DNA of 64,000 bases from the NCBI GenBank assembly GCA_964016985.1, contig OZ024824.1, positions 46,235,168-46,299,167 of the forward strand. The letters are read 5' to 3'. Position numbers and translations under genes: made by a program. Of this stretch, positions 22,096-33,105 are shown in pieces. Every line of letters starts with the position of its first letter. The stretch's first letter is position 1. This stretch comes from Anodontia alba (lineage: Eukaryota > Mollusca > Bivalvia > Lucinida > Lucinidae). A model generated the notes under the pieces. That model saw nothing but the letters and a program-made list of their open reading frames with translations, made no database searches and was not told where the DNA came from.

Positions 22096-22569
22096 GTAAT
22101 AAGTGGTACGTTTTGTAGCAGATCATTTCGTAACAGTTAGCCTAAGTTCTGCTTCAGAACATGCAAACAGTAAGAAAATAGTCCTTAAAATACTTACTTT
22201 GTACAATAATTGTCAGAATAAAATATTTAAAGAATATGATTGGCATTTCCTGCCAACATAATGCTATCTGGCAATTGAGTTGTTTCCCCTATATAGCCTC
22301 GGTAAGGTATAAGCTGAGTGTTTTCCCTTTATAATGAGTAAACAACTGATCCATCCTCTGATATGATGAGTGATATCATCGAATTCTTTTTTTTTTTCAA
22401 TAAATTTTATACCTTGTTTTCATCTTTTCAAAAATGAAAGAAAAACAACTTTTTTAATTTTTTTGCTGAAGCGAGCCCCCATCCAGTATATTAAACTGTG
22501 AGAGGCCAACAGAAATCTGTGCAAATCTACAGTTATCTCTGTAAAAAATTACCCCAGCAGCGGTCCTAC

Positions 22570-22637
22570 TAACAACAGAAAAAGGGCAGAGAAGGGGCTA
22601 CTCTCAAGCTGTCTTTTGGCACAACAAAGATGGTAGT
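22570..22637 (-). CDS. Exon candidate, predicted minus-strand gene
   Basis: 68 bases. Acceptor CTTTATTCGCACAG, donor GTAGGA. Translation TTIFVVPKDSLRVAPSLPFF then CC plus two bases (TA), completed by the C that begins 15011-15091. Confidence 0.6.
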
Positions 22638-22858
22638 CTGTGCGAATAAAGTTTGTGTTTGCTTGTTTGGGAGAAAAAATCAGCACAACTCAAGAAATTC
22701 TACTGCAAACTAGTTTCGGAATTTAATCCTTCTTCAGTGCACAAAATGGCTGAATGTTACTAGGAATTGATTGTTTGCTTGTTTGTAACCAAAAATATGG
22801 AAAGAGATAATGATGTGAAATCTTGAGCATCTTTAATGGATTTCTTTGTGGCGTCTGT

Positions 22859-22893
22859 AAAGGTGGGTGGTGGGGTGGGGGGAAGGGAGGGAG
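22859..22893 (+). repeat. G-rich tract
   Basis: AAAGGTGGGTGGTGGGGTGG then GGGAAGGGAGGGAG. Several runs of three or more G could form a quadruplex; this is sequence-based inference only. Confidence 0.6.
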
Positions 22894-22984
22894 CGAACAG
22901 TGCCATCAGTCACATTTGTATTTGTAACTGGTGACCGGTGCGTATGTAAATATCCGCGAGGTAGGTATATCAGTTTCTTATAAG

Positions 22985-23425
22985 TGGAGTGAACAGAGAT
23001 ATCTCTATTTCAATCATGAATACAGATATCTCTAAAAAATGAAATGCAGATATCTCCAATTGAAATACAGAAATATGTATTTAATTTAAATTCAGATATC
23101 TCATTTCAAATACAGATACAGGCCTTTCAATAAGAGATACTGTAGTTTAAATGCAGATATCCAGAATTCAGCTTATTTTTTTAAAGATATCTTCAATTAA
23201 AATGCAGATTTTGGTATTTGAAATGTAGATATCTCTAATTAATATGCAGATATCTATATTATGATTGAAAATAGAGATGTCTGTATTCTCAAATAGCAGT
23301 ATCTGCATTTCAGTTAGATCTGCATTTCAATTAAAGATATCTGTAATTTCAAAATCACAGATGCCTGTATTTATTAAAAGAGATATCTGTATTTGAAATG
23401 CAGACATCTGCATTAAATAGGTAAA
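22985..23425. repeat. Inverted and direct minisatellite built on GAGATATCTG
   Basis: Units of 22-30 bases, GCAGATATCTCCAATTGAAA and the like. In the left half the motif reads one way and from about 23270 it reads the other way (GATATCTGTATTTGAAATGC), so the array as a whole is an inverted repeat rich in self-complementary GATATC. Confidence 0.8.
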
Positions 23426-23529
23426 ACACAAACAGGTTGCCATTATTGAATATTGTTTAGGCATTGTTTTTTTTTTTTTTTTATAATTTCAACATAGATC
23501 CCAATCAGTTCAAGAGTTCAGGCAACCAC

Positions 23530-23607
23530 CTCTATTAGCACTCTCAGTGCTTTGATTATTTTCCTCAAGATGAATGAGCCTATTCTCATATCTCAGAAAA
23601 TGTTCTG
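23530..23607 (-). CDS. Exon candidate, predicted minus-strand gene
   Basis: 78 bases. Acceptor AGCACCAGATTAAG, donor GTGGTT. Translation EHFLRYENRLIHLEENNQST then ESANR, hydrophilic and helical. It starts with two bases and ends with one base of split codons. The neighbouring partners on both sides were not found. Confidence 0.5.
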
Positions 23608-23640
23608 CTTAATCTGGTGCTAGGTAAGGGTGTGTGTGCA

Positions 23641-23690
23641 TGGCGGGGGGTGGGGGGAGGGGAAGGGGGGTGGAGAAGAGGGAGTGACTT
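23641..23690 (+). repeat. G-rich purine tract
   Basis: TGGCGGGGGGTGGGGGGAGG then GGAAGGGGGGTGGAGAAGAG: five long G runs within 45 bases. Confidence 0.7.
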
Positions 23691-23799
23691 ATGCAGCCTT
23701 GAAAACCACATTACTATATATAATATGAAGAGTTTCGATATTTAAACACTGATACTGACTTTCATTCTTTTATAAGTTCTTTGTTTCAAAGGGCAAGCT

Positions 23800-23940
23800 T
23801 TATAGATTTTTATTAAAATTTCATGCAAACTGTTTCCTATAGAGATAATTTGCATGTGCTGTCAAACCTTATTTTCTGAGAAAAGTAAGAAAAATATTAT
23901 CAATTATTGACTGCTGAATTTGCCAGGGATAGAGTACTAA
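23800..23940 (+). repeat. PB3 fragment
   Basis: TTTCATGCAAACTGTTTCC, CAATTTGCATG-type arm GATAATTTGCATGTGC and TCAAACCTTATTTTCTG remain. Ends decayed. Confidence 0.45.
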
Positions 23941-24304
23941 TCACCTGGTAGTCAAATTAATCTGTCTAAATTTTAGGATAAATATGATAAGATGGTGTCC
24001 TGATTAAGTCTGAGATTTGTTTACTGTATTTTATGGGTCAAGTTTGGTTCCACATTCCCTTAATTTCAAAGGTAAATGAAACAAAGCAATCATATGCAAA
24101 AAACAGTAAACAAGATTTCTATACTTTTTTTCGTTTTTTGAAAAGAAGAGTTATAGCTTGATGACACAATCAGATGGCGTTTGTTATGTTGTTGTGTTTA
24201 TCAACATCTAGCTAATAATAGATAAATCTCTATCACAGGGGTTTCCCATAAAATCAACGTAGCATTTATGAATATAAATATATTATAGATGCAGCAGACC
24301 ATAT

Positions 24305-24350
24305 ACTTGTCAGAATAGCTCATTTGGTAGAGCATCTGACATAAATCGAT
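24305..24350 (+). repeat. tRNA-like A-box fragment
   Basis: AGAATAGCTCATTTGGTAGA then GCATCTGAC looks like the 5' half of a tRNA-derived repeat. No B box follows. The rest of 23940-25020 shows no gene I can support. Confidence 0.35.
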
Positions 24351-25020
24351 CAGTTGACTTTCAAAAGGACATTGTGGCAAAACAGCATGGGATATCTATA
24401 CATATGTATTTCACTAGTCTGTCTTCAGACTCTATCATTTCTTTCAAGGTGTACAATCTAGTGTAGTTTAAAATATTCTAATGAGTTATGTCCCTTAGTT
24501 CAAAAAGATTCTGCAGTAAAACAGTGAACTGGGATTGAAGAGACAATATAGTTACAGAAAAAGACAGAAAGAATGACAAAAAGACAAGTGCAAAAATTAA
24601 TGGAGCCAAGTTTAGTTTATCACAACCATAACTTCAAGTAATTGGAGGTGAAAATAGCAACAGAATTTTAAATTTGTGCCAGCTAAGTAAGATTTTTTGA
24701 AAATTAATTTGACAATAATGATAAGTAACTACATTAGGTTTTGCAGCCTAGCTTTGGTTGAGCATAATAATAAAACTGAGCATATTAAGTTGGTGTTAGA
24801 AAATTAACTAAATGATATGGAAAACTGATCACTGTGTTATTTTAGATGTCAAATGTACTATAATAGTTACAAAGGATCCCCAAAACCGTTAGGTTCTTTC
24901 TGTCCTGACCTCATAAAATATAATGGCACTGTATTAGGTAACACTTTTTAAGGCTAAATAATTTGCATTTCTTACAAAATAGAGAAGCCAATGAACTCCA
25001 GTAAAGATGAGATGGAAAAC

Positions 25021-25219
25021 ACAGAGGACTTGTTAAGTAGGATCTGGTGCTAATTCTGGGATAATTTTCCTTATTGCTCCATAAAAACATATGTTGTGGG
25101 TACTCATTAGAAGCACCTCACTGAGGCACTTCTAATGAGTACCCAAAACATATGTTTTAAATGATAAATTGTGAAAATTATCCTAGAATTATCATCAACT
25201 CCCTAACAAGTCCTCTGCT
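25021..25219. repeat. F4 foldback element, long palindrome
   Basis: The outer arms AGAGGACTTGTTAAG and CTAACAAGTCCTCTGC, middle arms CTGGGATAATTTTCC and GAAAATTATCCTAG, and inner arms ATATGTTGTGGGTACTCATT and its mirror around CACCTCACTGAGGCAC all pair. About 200 bases fold back on themselves. Confidence 0.7.
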
Positions 25220-25880
25220 CAAACATAACAAGAAAAAAGGTACTGTTCCCATTCTCATTCCGATAACTCCAGATAAAAGGATTATTCAAGATTTTTTTGC
25301 ACCAAAACATATTTTGTGGATACTCAGTGGAATTGCCTCACTGACTGAGTTAGGAGGCACTATGCAAGCCAAACAATTATTTTGTATTTTTACAACTTTT
25401 GGACCTATGATAAAGATTTTGTGTGAGTAAAGTTGATATAAACATGTCCCCTGCACTCCCCCTATTCCCACCCTTGTAGCTTTTACAATTGACCATTCTA
25501 ATGTCACAGTTCTGGTGCTATTCAATCTATGTTTGGCCTTGTGGCTGCTTCCTGCAGAGCTGTTTTCTTTGTTCTGTCCTGTTTTGTTTCATGGAACCTG
25601 TGCAGCATCATGATCACACTGTTGGGGTGGATGTGCTGATTGCTTTGTTTTTGGTTGGTTTGAAACTATAGTGATGTCTATTGTGTTTTGTTTACTCTTG
25701 GTGTCATTGGTAGGCTATGGTCTTTGATTGTGGCTCTTCTTGGACATCTTCTATAGTATTTTGGTGCAAAACTACCAAAACATGGCCTAAATTATCTTCT
25801 AACCTTATCTTGTGTCATGCAGTGAAGCTATGCAAAAAGACCTACCTTATTTGACCTAATTATTGCACATACCTCTATCA
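25220..25880. other. Repeat-derived stretch without a gene
   Basis: 25245-25350 repeats F4 flank sequence (CCGATAACTCCAGATAAAAG, GCACCAAAACATATTTTGTG). 25440-25620 contains a purine-poor repeat (CCTATTCCCACCCTTGTAGC, GTTTGGCCTTGTGGCTGCTT). Open frames here are not protein-like beyond the repeats. Confidence 0.4.
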
Positions 25881-25919
25881 GCATTGTTTAGTCTTCAGAT
25901 GACAGCTTGTACTTTTATC

Positions 25920-26030
25920 TATTTTTTATATAAAAGCATATATTCTTGGTACTCATTTAAATTGCCTTTGCAAATTGAGGTAATTCATATGAGAACCAAC
26001 AACATATACTTTCATAAACTAATTAAAAAA
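25920..26030. repeat. F4 foldback element, diverged
   Basis: The arms AAAGCATATATTCTTGGTAC and GAACCAACAACATATACTTT flank a centre with TTGCCTTTGCAAATTGAGG. Confidence 0.5.
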
Positions 26031-26204
26031 ACAAAATTCATACAAGCATCATTAAATATGCCCCTCATGAAGTCCTCTGCTGATGTTTCTTTAAAGTGTG
26101 CCCTCATTAGGTGAATATTTTACTACACAATTTTTTCAGTAATTTTGAAAAACCTAAGTGCACAGAGCAGATACAAAGTCAAATCTGGAGATCCGCTAAC
26201 ATAC

Positions 26205-26309
26205 CTTCTTCTGATAGATCTATTACTGTGACTTTTCATTTCATATAGATATTCATACTGATCTGGGTTTGCTATATTCGACTCAATTCCAAAATATCTT
26301 TCTAATTTG
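26205..26309 (-). CDS. Exon candidate, predicted minus-strand gene
   Basis: 105 bases. Acceptor CCTTTTAAG, donor GTATGT. Translation KLERYFGIESNIANPDQYE, then YLYEMKSHSNRSIRR. All plus-strand frames here are stop-rich, so strand is clear. It starts with one base and ends with two bases of split codons. An alternative acceptor lies eight bases downstream. This is one of the most convincing exons in the window. Confidence 0.65.
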
Positions 26310-26319
26310 CTTAAAAGGT

Positions 26320-27000
26320 TTCTTTTTCACTTGTCATGGCACAAATGTCATTCTAGCAGACAAAGTAGATAAGTTTCAGATTAAACAGAAGCACTGCCAT
26401 CACTCTTTAGTTCATCCTTCACAAAACAGATAAACATAAAATTAAACTATTTGCAAAAACACAATACAAATTATAAATTCTATCACAAGTAAAGCTAATA
26501 TTTCATGTAACAAGTTCATGACAGTATCAACTTCATTGTTCACTTCAATTTAAATTCATCAAAATCCAAGAGGGAGAGAAAAAGTCTAACTGCATAATTA
26601 TAATTGCCAACCTGGAGGTCGGCTTACCACAGTCAAATACGTAACAGTAAACTTTTCTTAATCATACATGTTCTTACCAGATTTTTGTCTGTCGAAAACT
26701 TAGATTAATGTTGGTGTTAAATAATGGTTAAGCCCAGACAAAGTTGATTCCATTTAACAGTATTTTATTTTAAATCAAATATCTGAGTTTTAGTATTGAA
26801 TGAAGGGATTTTTATAATATCTTCAAATATTTTTTTCTCCAACAAGTGTTTACCAATGGTTGCTAATTCAACCTATCACAGACAATTTTCAAACTTTAAG
26901 TCTGGCCTGTAATCAAATGAAGATCTGATGACTTTTGGTAATGTTACTGAGTACAAATTTTCTAAGTGCAATAACTGCATCTATTGTACATAATAACTAA
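26320..27000. other. Intron-like stretch
   Basis: No repeat family recognised. One weak minus-strand possibility near 26420 (good acceptor, DELKSDGSAS, poor donor) was not called. Otherwise nothing seen. Confidence 0.35.
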
Positions 27001-27001
27001 C

Positions 27002-28641
27002 AATAACTCAATCAACTGAACCTCATTACCTAGAGATTACTTCATCTACTGTACTTCATCAACTAGAGACAACTCCATCAACTGTACTCATTAACTAGAA
27101 ATAACACAATCTACTGTACCTCATTAACTAGAGCGAATTCCATCAACTGTACCTCATTAACTAGAAAAAACTCACCTACCATACCTTATTAACTAGAGAT
27201 AATTCCATATCAACTGTGCCTCATTAACTACAGAAAACTCTACCATACCTCATTAACTGTAGATAACTCCAACTACTGTAAATTAACTTAAGATTACTTG
27301 ATCTACTGTACCCCACTAACTATAGATAACTTCATCTACTGTACCTCATTAATTAGAGATTACGCCATCTACTGTACCTCATTATTCAGAGATTACTTCA
27401 TCTACTGAACCTCATTAACTAGAGATTTTTTTTTCCATCTACTGTACTTCATTAACTAGAGATATCTCAATCTATCTACCTCATTAATTAGAGATTACTC
27501 CATCTACTGTACCTCATTAACTAGAGAAAACTATACTGTACCTCAATAACTAGAGATAACTCCAGCTACTATACCTTATCAGCTAGAGAAAACTACATCC
27601 ACTTTACCTCATTAATTAGAGAAAACGTCATCCACTGTACCTAATTAACTAGAGATTACTCCATCAACTGTACTTCAGAAAGAATTACTGTACCACATTA
27701 CCTAGAGATAAATCCATCTACTGTACCTCATTAACTAGAGATAAATCAATCAACTGTACCTCATTAACTAGAGATAACTCCATCAAATGTACCACATTAA
27801 CTAGATATAACTTTATCTTCTATACCTCATTAACTATAGGTAATGCTATCTACTGTAAATTATTAATTAGAGATAACACCATCCACTGTCTATCATTGAC
27901 TAGAGGTAACTCCATCTACTGTACCTCATTCACTGGAGATCACTTCATCTACTGAACCTCATTTACTACAGCCAATGCCATCTACTGTAAATAATTAACT
28001 AGAGATAATGCCATCTACTGTATATCATTGACTAGAGATAATTCAATCTAATGCACCTCATTAACTAGAAATAACTCCATCTTCTGTACCTCATCAACTA
28101 TAACTCCAACTTCTGTACTTGATTAATTAGAGATTACTCCATCTACATTACCTCATTAACTAGAGCTAACTTCATCTACTCTTATATACTATAGATAACT
28201 CCATCTACTGAACCTCATCAACTGGAGATGATGCACTTCATTAACTGTAGGTACATGTATCTCCATGTATCGCACTTCATTAACTAGAGATTACTTGGTG
28301 TATTGTGCCAATAACTATAGGTTAATTCCATGTACTACACTTCATTAACTACTCCATCTATTATACCTCATAACCTCATTAACTATAGATAACTCCATGT
28401 ACCATACCTCATTAACATGCAATAAGTCCATAAACTCTACCTCATTTACTATAGATAACTCCATCTACTGTACCTCTTTAATTAAAGATAACTCTATCTA
28501 CTGTACCTCTTTAACTTAACTCCATCTACTGTACCTCAATTAACTAGATATTACTCCATCTACTGTACCTCATTAACTAGATATTACTCCATCTACTGTA
28601 CCTCATTAACTAGATATTACTCCATCTACTGTACCTCATTA
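27002..28641 (+). repeat. Minisatellite, about 33-base units, about 50 copies
   Basis: Units of TAACTCCATCTACTGTACCT then CATTAACTAGAGA with many substitutions and small deletions. The most regular units are at the right edge (28510-28640), where three consecutive copies are nearly identical, as expected if that edge is the youngest. Confidence 0.9.
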
Positions 28642-28868
28642 ACAACCAAATTTGAAACATCATACAGACATAGAAAATTTGGATTCTTTAGAAATTGTGG
28701 TACAAGGTCTATCTAATAATCATGGTCATTGCCTAGCATATTTGTATTCAATGTATCGTACATGATGTGGGAAGGACTGCAATTCAATTTCAACATACTT
28801 GATTGCTTTATTGTGGCAAGACAAATCTGTTCAAACCTACACAAATGTAAATGTTAGCACCCTGGTAC

Positions 28869-28927
28869 CTTATCAAATCCTGCAGCTAATCCATGATAAT
28901 TGGGATAAAGCAAAAAGATTGATGAAA
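28869..28927 (-). CDS. Exon candidate, predicted minus-strand gene
   Basis: 59 bases. Acceptor GATTTTTTAAGCAG, donor GTACCA. Translation SSIFLLYPNYHGLAAGFDK, phase 0 at its end. The two leading bases complete the G left by 29183-29224 (giving Val). Confidence 0.6.
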
Positions 28928-29182
28928 CTGCTTAAAAAATCAACCAAATAAAATGAACTACACATAATTAATACCTACCACATGGTCAGGGTTCTCATTT
29001 CTCATACCTTGCAAAAAGAAAACAAAGAAACTCTACAATCAGAAAGATAAACAGCCGATTTTTTGCATCTATAAATCCTTTTTTTTTTATTTTGGCAAAA
29101 TGTATGCATTTTGCATGGTACTGTTTTCAATTTTGGCCAACAACTGTAAAATCTATTAAGTGTATAATAAACAGGTACACAC

Positions 29183-29224
29183 CTGATTCACAATAGATTA
29201 ATCTGTACAGTTGTTGTCTAAATG
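29183..29224 (-). CDS. Exon candidate, predicted minus-strand gene
   Basis: 42 bases. Acceptor GATTATAATAG, donor GTGTGT. Translation FRQQLYRLIYCES plus one base. Very short, but it is in phase with 28869-28927. Confidence 0.5.
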
Positions 29225-29391
29225 CTATTATAATCTATCATTTATGAAGTCTCCCAAACAAACCCCCAATACTCAAATGAGCTCCCATGTAGACTCCATT
29301 TCCATTTGAATCCATCATCAGAAGATAAAAACTTTTTTAAACCCTTTATGCTTGGCATAATATAGTTTAAGAAGTTTACATCTTAACCCAT

Positions 29392-29545
29392 TTATACTAG
29401 TGGGTACTTCTACCTTACGAAGGTCCATTTTAAAATTTAGGGGTGTCTGGTAAGTTTCGATTCAATATCATTTTCTTCAAACTTTACTTCCAAGGCAAAT
29501 AGCGCAGTCCCTGATCAATAGATGGCACTACTGAAACCCTCTTGC
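29392..29545 (+). repeat. TTAA-type MITE fragment
   Basis: Begins TTAACCCATTTATACTAGTG and reaches a GCAAATAGCGCAGTCCCTGA core half, then stops. It resembles PB5 in end sequence and core. The right half is missing. Confidence 0.5.
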
Positions 29546-30255
29546 AAAACTTCATATCCATATCTACCTAAGGAACAATAATATATATGGTTTAAGCACT
29601 GAATGTTTTAAATTCTTGTCGCTTTTTGTCTAACCACTTGTATTCTATGGAATTTCAATGAACATTTTTCTTTGTGGAAATAACTTGACTGATTGTGTTT
29701 GGTCTTTATACATTCTTACTGAGTGTAGTCTGTCAACAAATGTTTTAGAATTGTGGACATGATGAAATTCGCAGAGTAACTCCAATAACATATATTTTTA
29801 GACTTATGTGAGTACAAAACTGTACTGTTTATGAATTAATCATATAAATCGTAAGCATGAATGCCCAAAAGGTGTCTGGTAAAATTTAAAATGTGTTATT
29901 CAAAATGGTATTGTAAAATTTCCAAAACAAGCATTTTCTCATAAGCTTATCGTAGCAGCCATATTCGATCAGAAATTGGATATTTTTTTGTGTTAATCCA
30001 TTTTGATGAACCTTCTTATAAATGACATCAAAAGAGGTAGAAGGTGTATTTCAAATACAGTTTCCATGCAAACTTTTAAAATTAGTTCAAAGCAGTAAAT
30101 CAGGATATATCATGCTCCCTGGAATGCAGAAAACAGCTTCAGTAGCACTTTTGGCTTCATAGCTGCATAGGCACATGAGAAAATAAACATTCTGCTTTCT
30201 GTTTTGAGTATTTTTTCTTTCTTTTCTATGAAGTTAATCTGAACAATCAAGGCTT
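29546..30255. other. Stretch without recognised features
   Basis: Unique-looking AT-rich sequence, probably intronic. No frame or splice pair here was convincing. Confidence 0.4.
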
Positions 30256-30261
30256 CATATA

Positions 30262-31524
30262 CGAGGGTGAGTCAATAAGTAACCAGCCTATCCCATTTCC
30301 GATGGACCGAGACGGTCACAATTTTCATGTTTTGTTTCAATATATGTTTTAAACATGGGTACAAAATTGCACACGTATAGAGTCATTCTTTAATAAGATA
30401 TTGAATGTCAACATGGCTAGTGATGCAAAGGCATGGTTTTCATCTAAAGTTGAGTACCGTGCTGTAATTCGGTACTTGTATTTAAAAGGTAAAACAGGCA
30501 AGGAAATACACGGCGAGTTAGCTAATGTTTATGGGTCTTCTGCACCATCTTATGCTCAGGTTAAATTCTGGGTAGGGGAATTCAAATGTGGTAGAACATC
30601 TTTAGAAGATGAAGCCAGGTCTGGACGCCCACTGGATGCCACCGACGAAGAAATGTGTAAGAAAGTTCGGGATCTGGTATACTCTGATAGGCGAACTCAG
30701 GTGGAAGAAATAGCGCAGGCATTAGGCATTTCACATGGTAGCGTTTCAACAATCTTACATGATCGTTTAGGTATGCGCAAGCGAACAGCCCGTTGGGTCC
30801 CCAAATCCCTTAGCGATGAGCAAATGGCAACCAGAGCATCAGTATGCAGTGCCTTGTTGAAGCGTTTTAGGTCAAAAGATGATTTTCTTTTGCGTCTGGT
30901 GACTGTAGATGAGACTTGGGTTCATTATTATGAGCCAGAGAATAAAGCTCAGAGTCGTCAGTGGGTAGGGCCTGGGTCCCTGAGGCCAAAGGAGTTCAAG
31001 ACACAACTATCTGCTGGCAAGGTGATGGCCACAGTATTTTGGGACGCAAAAGGCGTTATTATGTTGGACTTTTTATCCAAGAGAAGTACAATATCTGGAG
31101 TGTACTATGCAAACTTGTTAGACCAGCTGAGAAAAGCCATCTGTGAAAAACGCTGAGGTAAATTCTCTAAAGGTGTTTGCTGCAACAGGACAACGCGAGA
31201 GTCTGCAATGGATGCTGTAGAGCGAAACGGGTATGAATTAATACCACATCCTGCCTATTCGCCTGACCTAGCTCCTAGTCTTCTTCCTATTTCCAAACTT
31301 GAAAAAGGATATCCATGGACTTCATTTCCAGTCTGATGAAGAAGTCGTGACGGCAGTTGAGGAGTGGGTCAATGGAAAGGACCCTGACTTTTTCAGTTCT
31401 GGGCTGATGGCACTTGAACACCGTTGGTCTAAGTGCATCACACTAGAGGGCAATTATATCGAAAAAGAAGAGGTGGATCTCAACCGGAAATAAGTTAGGC
31501 TGGTTACTTACTGACTCACCCTCT
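30262..31524 (+). mobile_element. Mariner element, decayed copy 1
   Basis: Flanked by TA on both sides (30260-30261, 31525-31526). The 28-base terminal inverted repeats (30262-30289 and 31497-31524), core GAGGGTGAGTCAATAAGTAA, match at 26 of 28 positions. Length 1263, normal for mariner. The well-kept ends with a broken gene mean it could still be moved by a transposase acting in trans, but it cannot move itself. Confidence 0.9.
30413..31493 (+). pseudogene. Mariner transposase pseudogene (DDD type)
   Basis: The N-terminal half is intact: a helix-turn-helix region, ISHGSVSTILHDRLGMRKR (second HTH), RWVPKSLSDEQ, and the first catalytic motif VTVDETWVHYYEPENK. A TGA interrupts at 31154-31156 where KR-R-GK is expected. 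One base is missing near 31180, about 29 bases are deleted after DNARV near 31205, and two bases are lost near 31279, which removes the third catalytic Asp of the SPDLAPSD motif. The C-terminal third (LKKDIHGLHFQSDEEV) is readable from 31299 to the stop at 31493. An upstream ATG at 30401 is also possible. Confidence 0.9.
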
Positions 31525-31530
31525 TATATA

Positions 31531-31887
31531 CAGTGAAACCTCAATAGCTCAAACTTATTTGGGACCATGGAAATTTATTCGAGACATGGGTAATTCGAGC
31601 CACTGAGGGTTAATCATGGCGCCATATCAGAAACAAATGGTGATTATTAAGGGAAGTCTTCTCAATCTTTTAGACTAAAATGTAATGGTGAGTGTACTCA
31701 TTAGAATTGCCTCAATGAGCAATTCTAATGAGTGCAAACAACATTCAATTTCATGATAAAATGCGAAAATTTCCCTTAATATTTGTTTTGCTTGAGCTAT
31801 CGGAAGAATTTCGTACGGGCTCAAAAACGAGTTCTAATCATCCAAGTTAAACGAGCCATCGCTGTTCAAGTTATCGAGGCTTTACTG
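31531..31887. mobile_element. Pogo-like MITE (CAGTGAAACCTC ends)
   Basis: TA on both sides. The left end CAGTGAAACCTCAATAGCTC pairs imperfectly with the right end (minus-strand CAGTAAAGCCTCGATAACTT). Such ends are widespread in animal Tc1/pogo-type non-autonomous elements. It carries an F4-type hairpin at 31648-31783. It begins four bases after the TA of the mariner copy. Confidence 0.65.
31648..31783. repeat. F4 foldback inside the pogo-like MITE
   Basis: The outer arms ATTAAGGGAAG and CTTCCC-type TTTCCCTTAAT, inner arms GTACTCATTAGAATTGCCTC and GAGCAATTCTAATGAGTGC. Nested within the element at 31531-31887. Confidence 0.6.
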
Positions 31888-31900
31888 TACTTGGACTTTG

Positions 31901-32099
31901 TTAACTCTTTTCATGCTGAATAAATTAAGATGCCATGCCCACTTCTAATTTTCAGCCAATCAGATTACTTGATCAGGTTTTTGAAATTCACATATTTAAT
32001 GACAAACATTGCAGATCCAGATACGTTGGAAGCCAACTGATCTGGATCTACACTGTTTGCAAAGTCAGGGCACGTCATGTTCAGCAAGAGAAGGGTTAA
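31901..32099 (-). mobile_element. PB1 miniature element
   Basis: TTAA-flanked, inverted relative to most copies: starts TTAACTCTTTTCATGCTGAA, then ATTAAGATGCCATGCCCAC, ends AGCAAGAGAAGGGTTAA. Core GATCCAGATACGTTGG / CCAACTGATCTGGATC. Confidence 0.75.
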
Positions 32100-32580
32100 G
32101 TATCAACTGAGCCTCCATAGAAACATGTCTGTTTTCGCAAAATGCAATGTATGCATATCTGCTATATACATGTAGCTGTTTTATATACAGGCATGTCAAA
32201 ACTTTCTTCCCATATTAAAAATGATTGTATATCTTTCCAAGTTTTGGGTTAGCAAAATTTCTTTATTGGGAAAGTATTAACAGACATTATATAATGATAA
32301 ATGAGGTCAATACTGTTTTGATAACTTTGAGCTCATTCTGCTCCGGCAGCTAGTCCTAATAATAATGACTATGGTGAAATCAAAAGTTAGCTGTGACAAG
32401 CGTACTCCTGTAAGAACTAAGGAAGCTGTAAAATATTTTATGTAGCACAATGGGTCAAGTGGGCAGCTCCAAGTCATGTGGTTGCAGATATTTGGCATCT
32501 TTGTTTTTCTGTGATGTTTCATTTAGGAGTCCAGAAATTTTTAAGTGGTCTGAACATTTTATTTATTTTCATTATTACCA
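32100..32580. other. Stretch without a supported gene
   Basis: A minus-strand frame at 32307-32522 contains VRLSQLTFDFTIVIII after a good acceptor, but the donors are poor. Part of it (GCACAATGGGTCAAGTGGGC) is tRNA-like repeat. Not called. Confidence 0.35.
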
Positions 32581-32582
32581 AT

Positions 32583-32584
<2 letters not shown>

Positions 32585-32615
<31 letters not shown>
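32585..32615 (+). repeat. Poly-T tract
   Basis: 31 consecutive T residues, the longest T run in the window. It may be the reverse-strand poly-A tail of a degraded retroposon. Confidence 0.9.
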
Positions 32616-32622
<7 letters not shown>

Positions 32623-32820
32623 GAACCTAGGATGAAGATATGGAACCAGTTAAACTGATTTACCCCCCAGCAGTTTTTACTACTGACCAGTTCAAAGACA
32701 GTGGTTCATGGTTGTTCATTCTCTACAGGGCTTTATGGCAGAATGGAAACTATAGATGGCAATATCTACCATATTTATGAGAAGTATTCAGACACTGTTT
32801 GCTTGTGTTGTTTTTGTTGA

Positions 32821-33105
32821 AGTTTTAGGGCCCAGTCAACCCATTAGGGTCATACTGAGCATGGTCGGTTTACCTAACCACACTTTTCTGGGCAGGCTTA
32901 GTCCTCTAAGCAGTTAACCAGTACTTGTGCACATTCTTTCGTGAAACTGACAACTGGGAGAGAATGACCATAGAAAATATTTCATGATCTATCTCCAGGA
33001 AAGAATGTGGCTGGACCTGGCAGGGATCGAACCCGCGACCTCTGATCACCAGTCAGACATGTATCACCAGTTGGATGTGCATCTGACTTAGCCAACAAGG
33101 CCGGC
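32821..33105 (-). mobile_element. tRNA-derived SINE
   Basis: On the minus strand: a GCCGGCCTTGTTGGCTAAGT head, a GGTTCGATCCC B box within the tRNA part, then the body and tail shared with 11421-11695 (AGAATGTGCACAAGTACTGG, CTTAGAGGACTAAGCCTGCC, GGGCCCTAAAACTTC). An extra GATGTGCATC segment lies in the tRNA part. Confidence 0.75.

Noticed and set aside
22200..22260. Minus-strand exon EMPIIFFKYFILTIIVQ with perfect donor GTAAGT
   Set aside because: Phase does not fit the neighbouring exons 22570 and 15011, which join each other directly.
26395..26435. Minus-strand microexon DELKSDGSAS
   Set aside because: Strong acceptor, but no donor gives a phase compatible with 26205-26309 using its best acceptor.
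27002..28641. CRISPR-like array
   Set aside because: Units are contiguous with no unique spacers, and the sequence is eukaryotic; it is a minisatellite.
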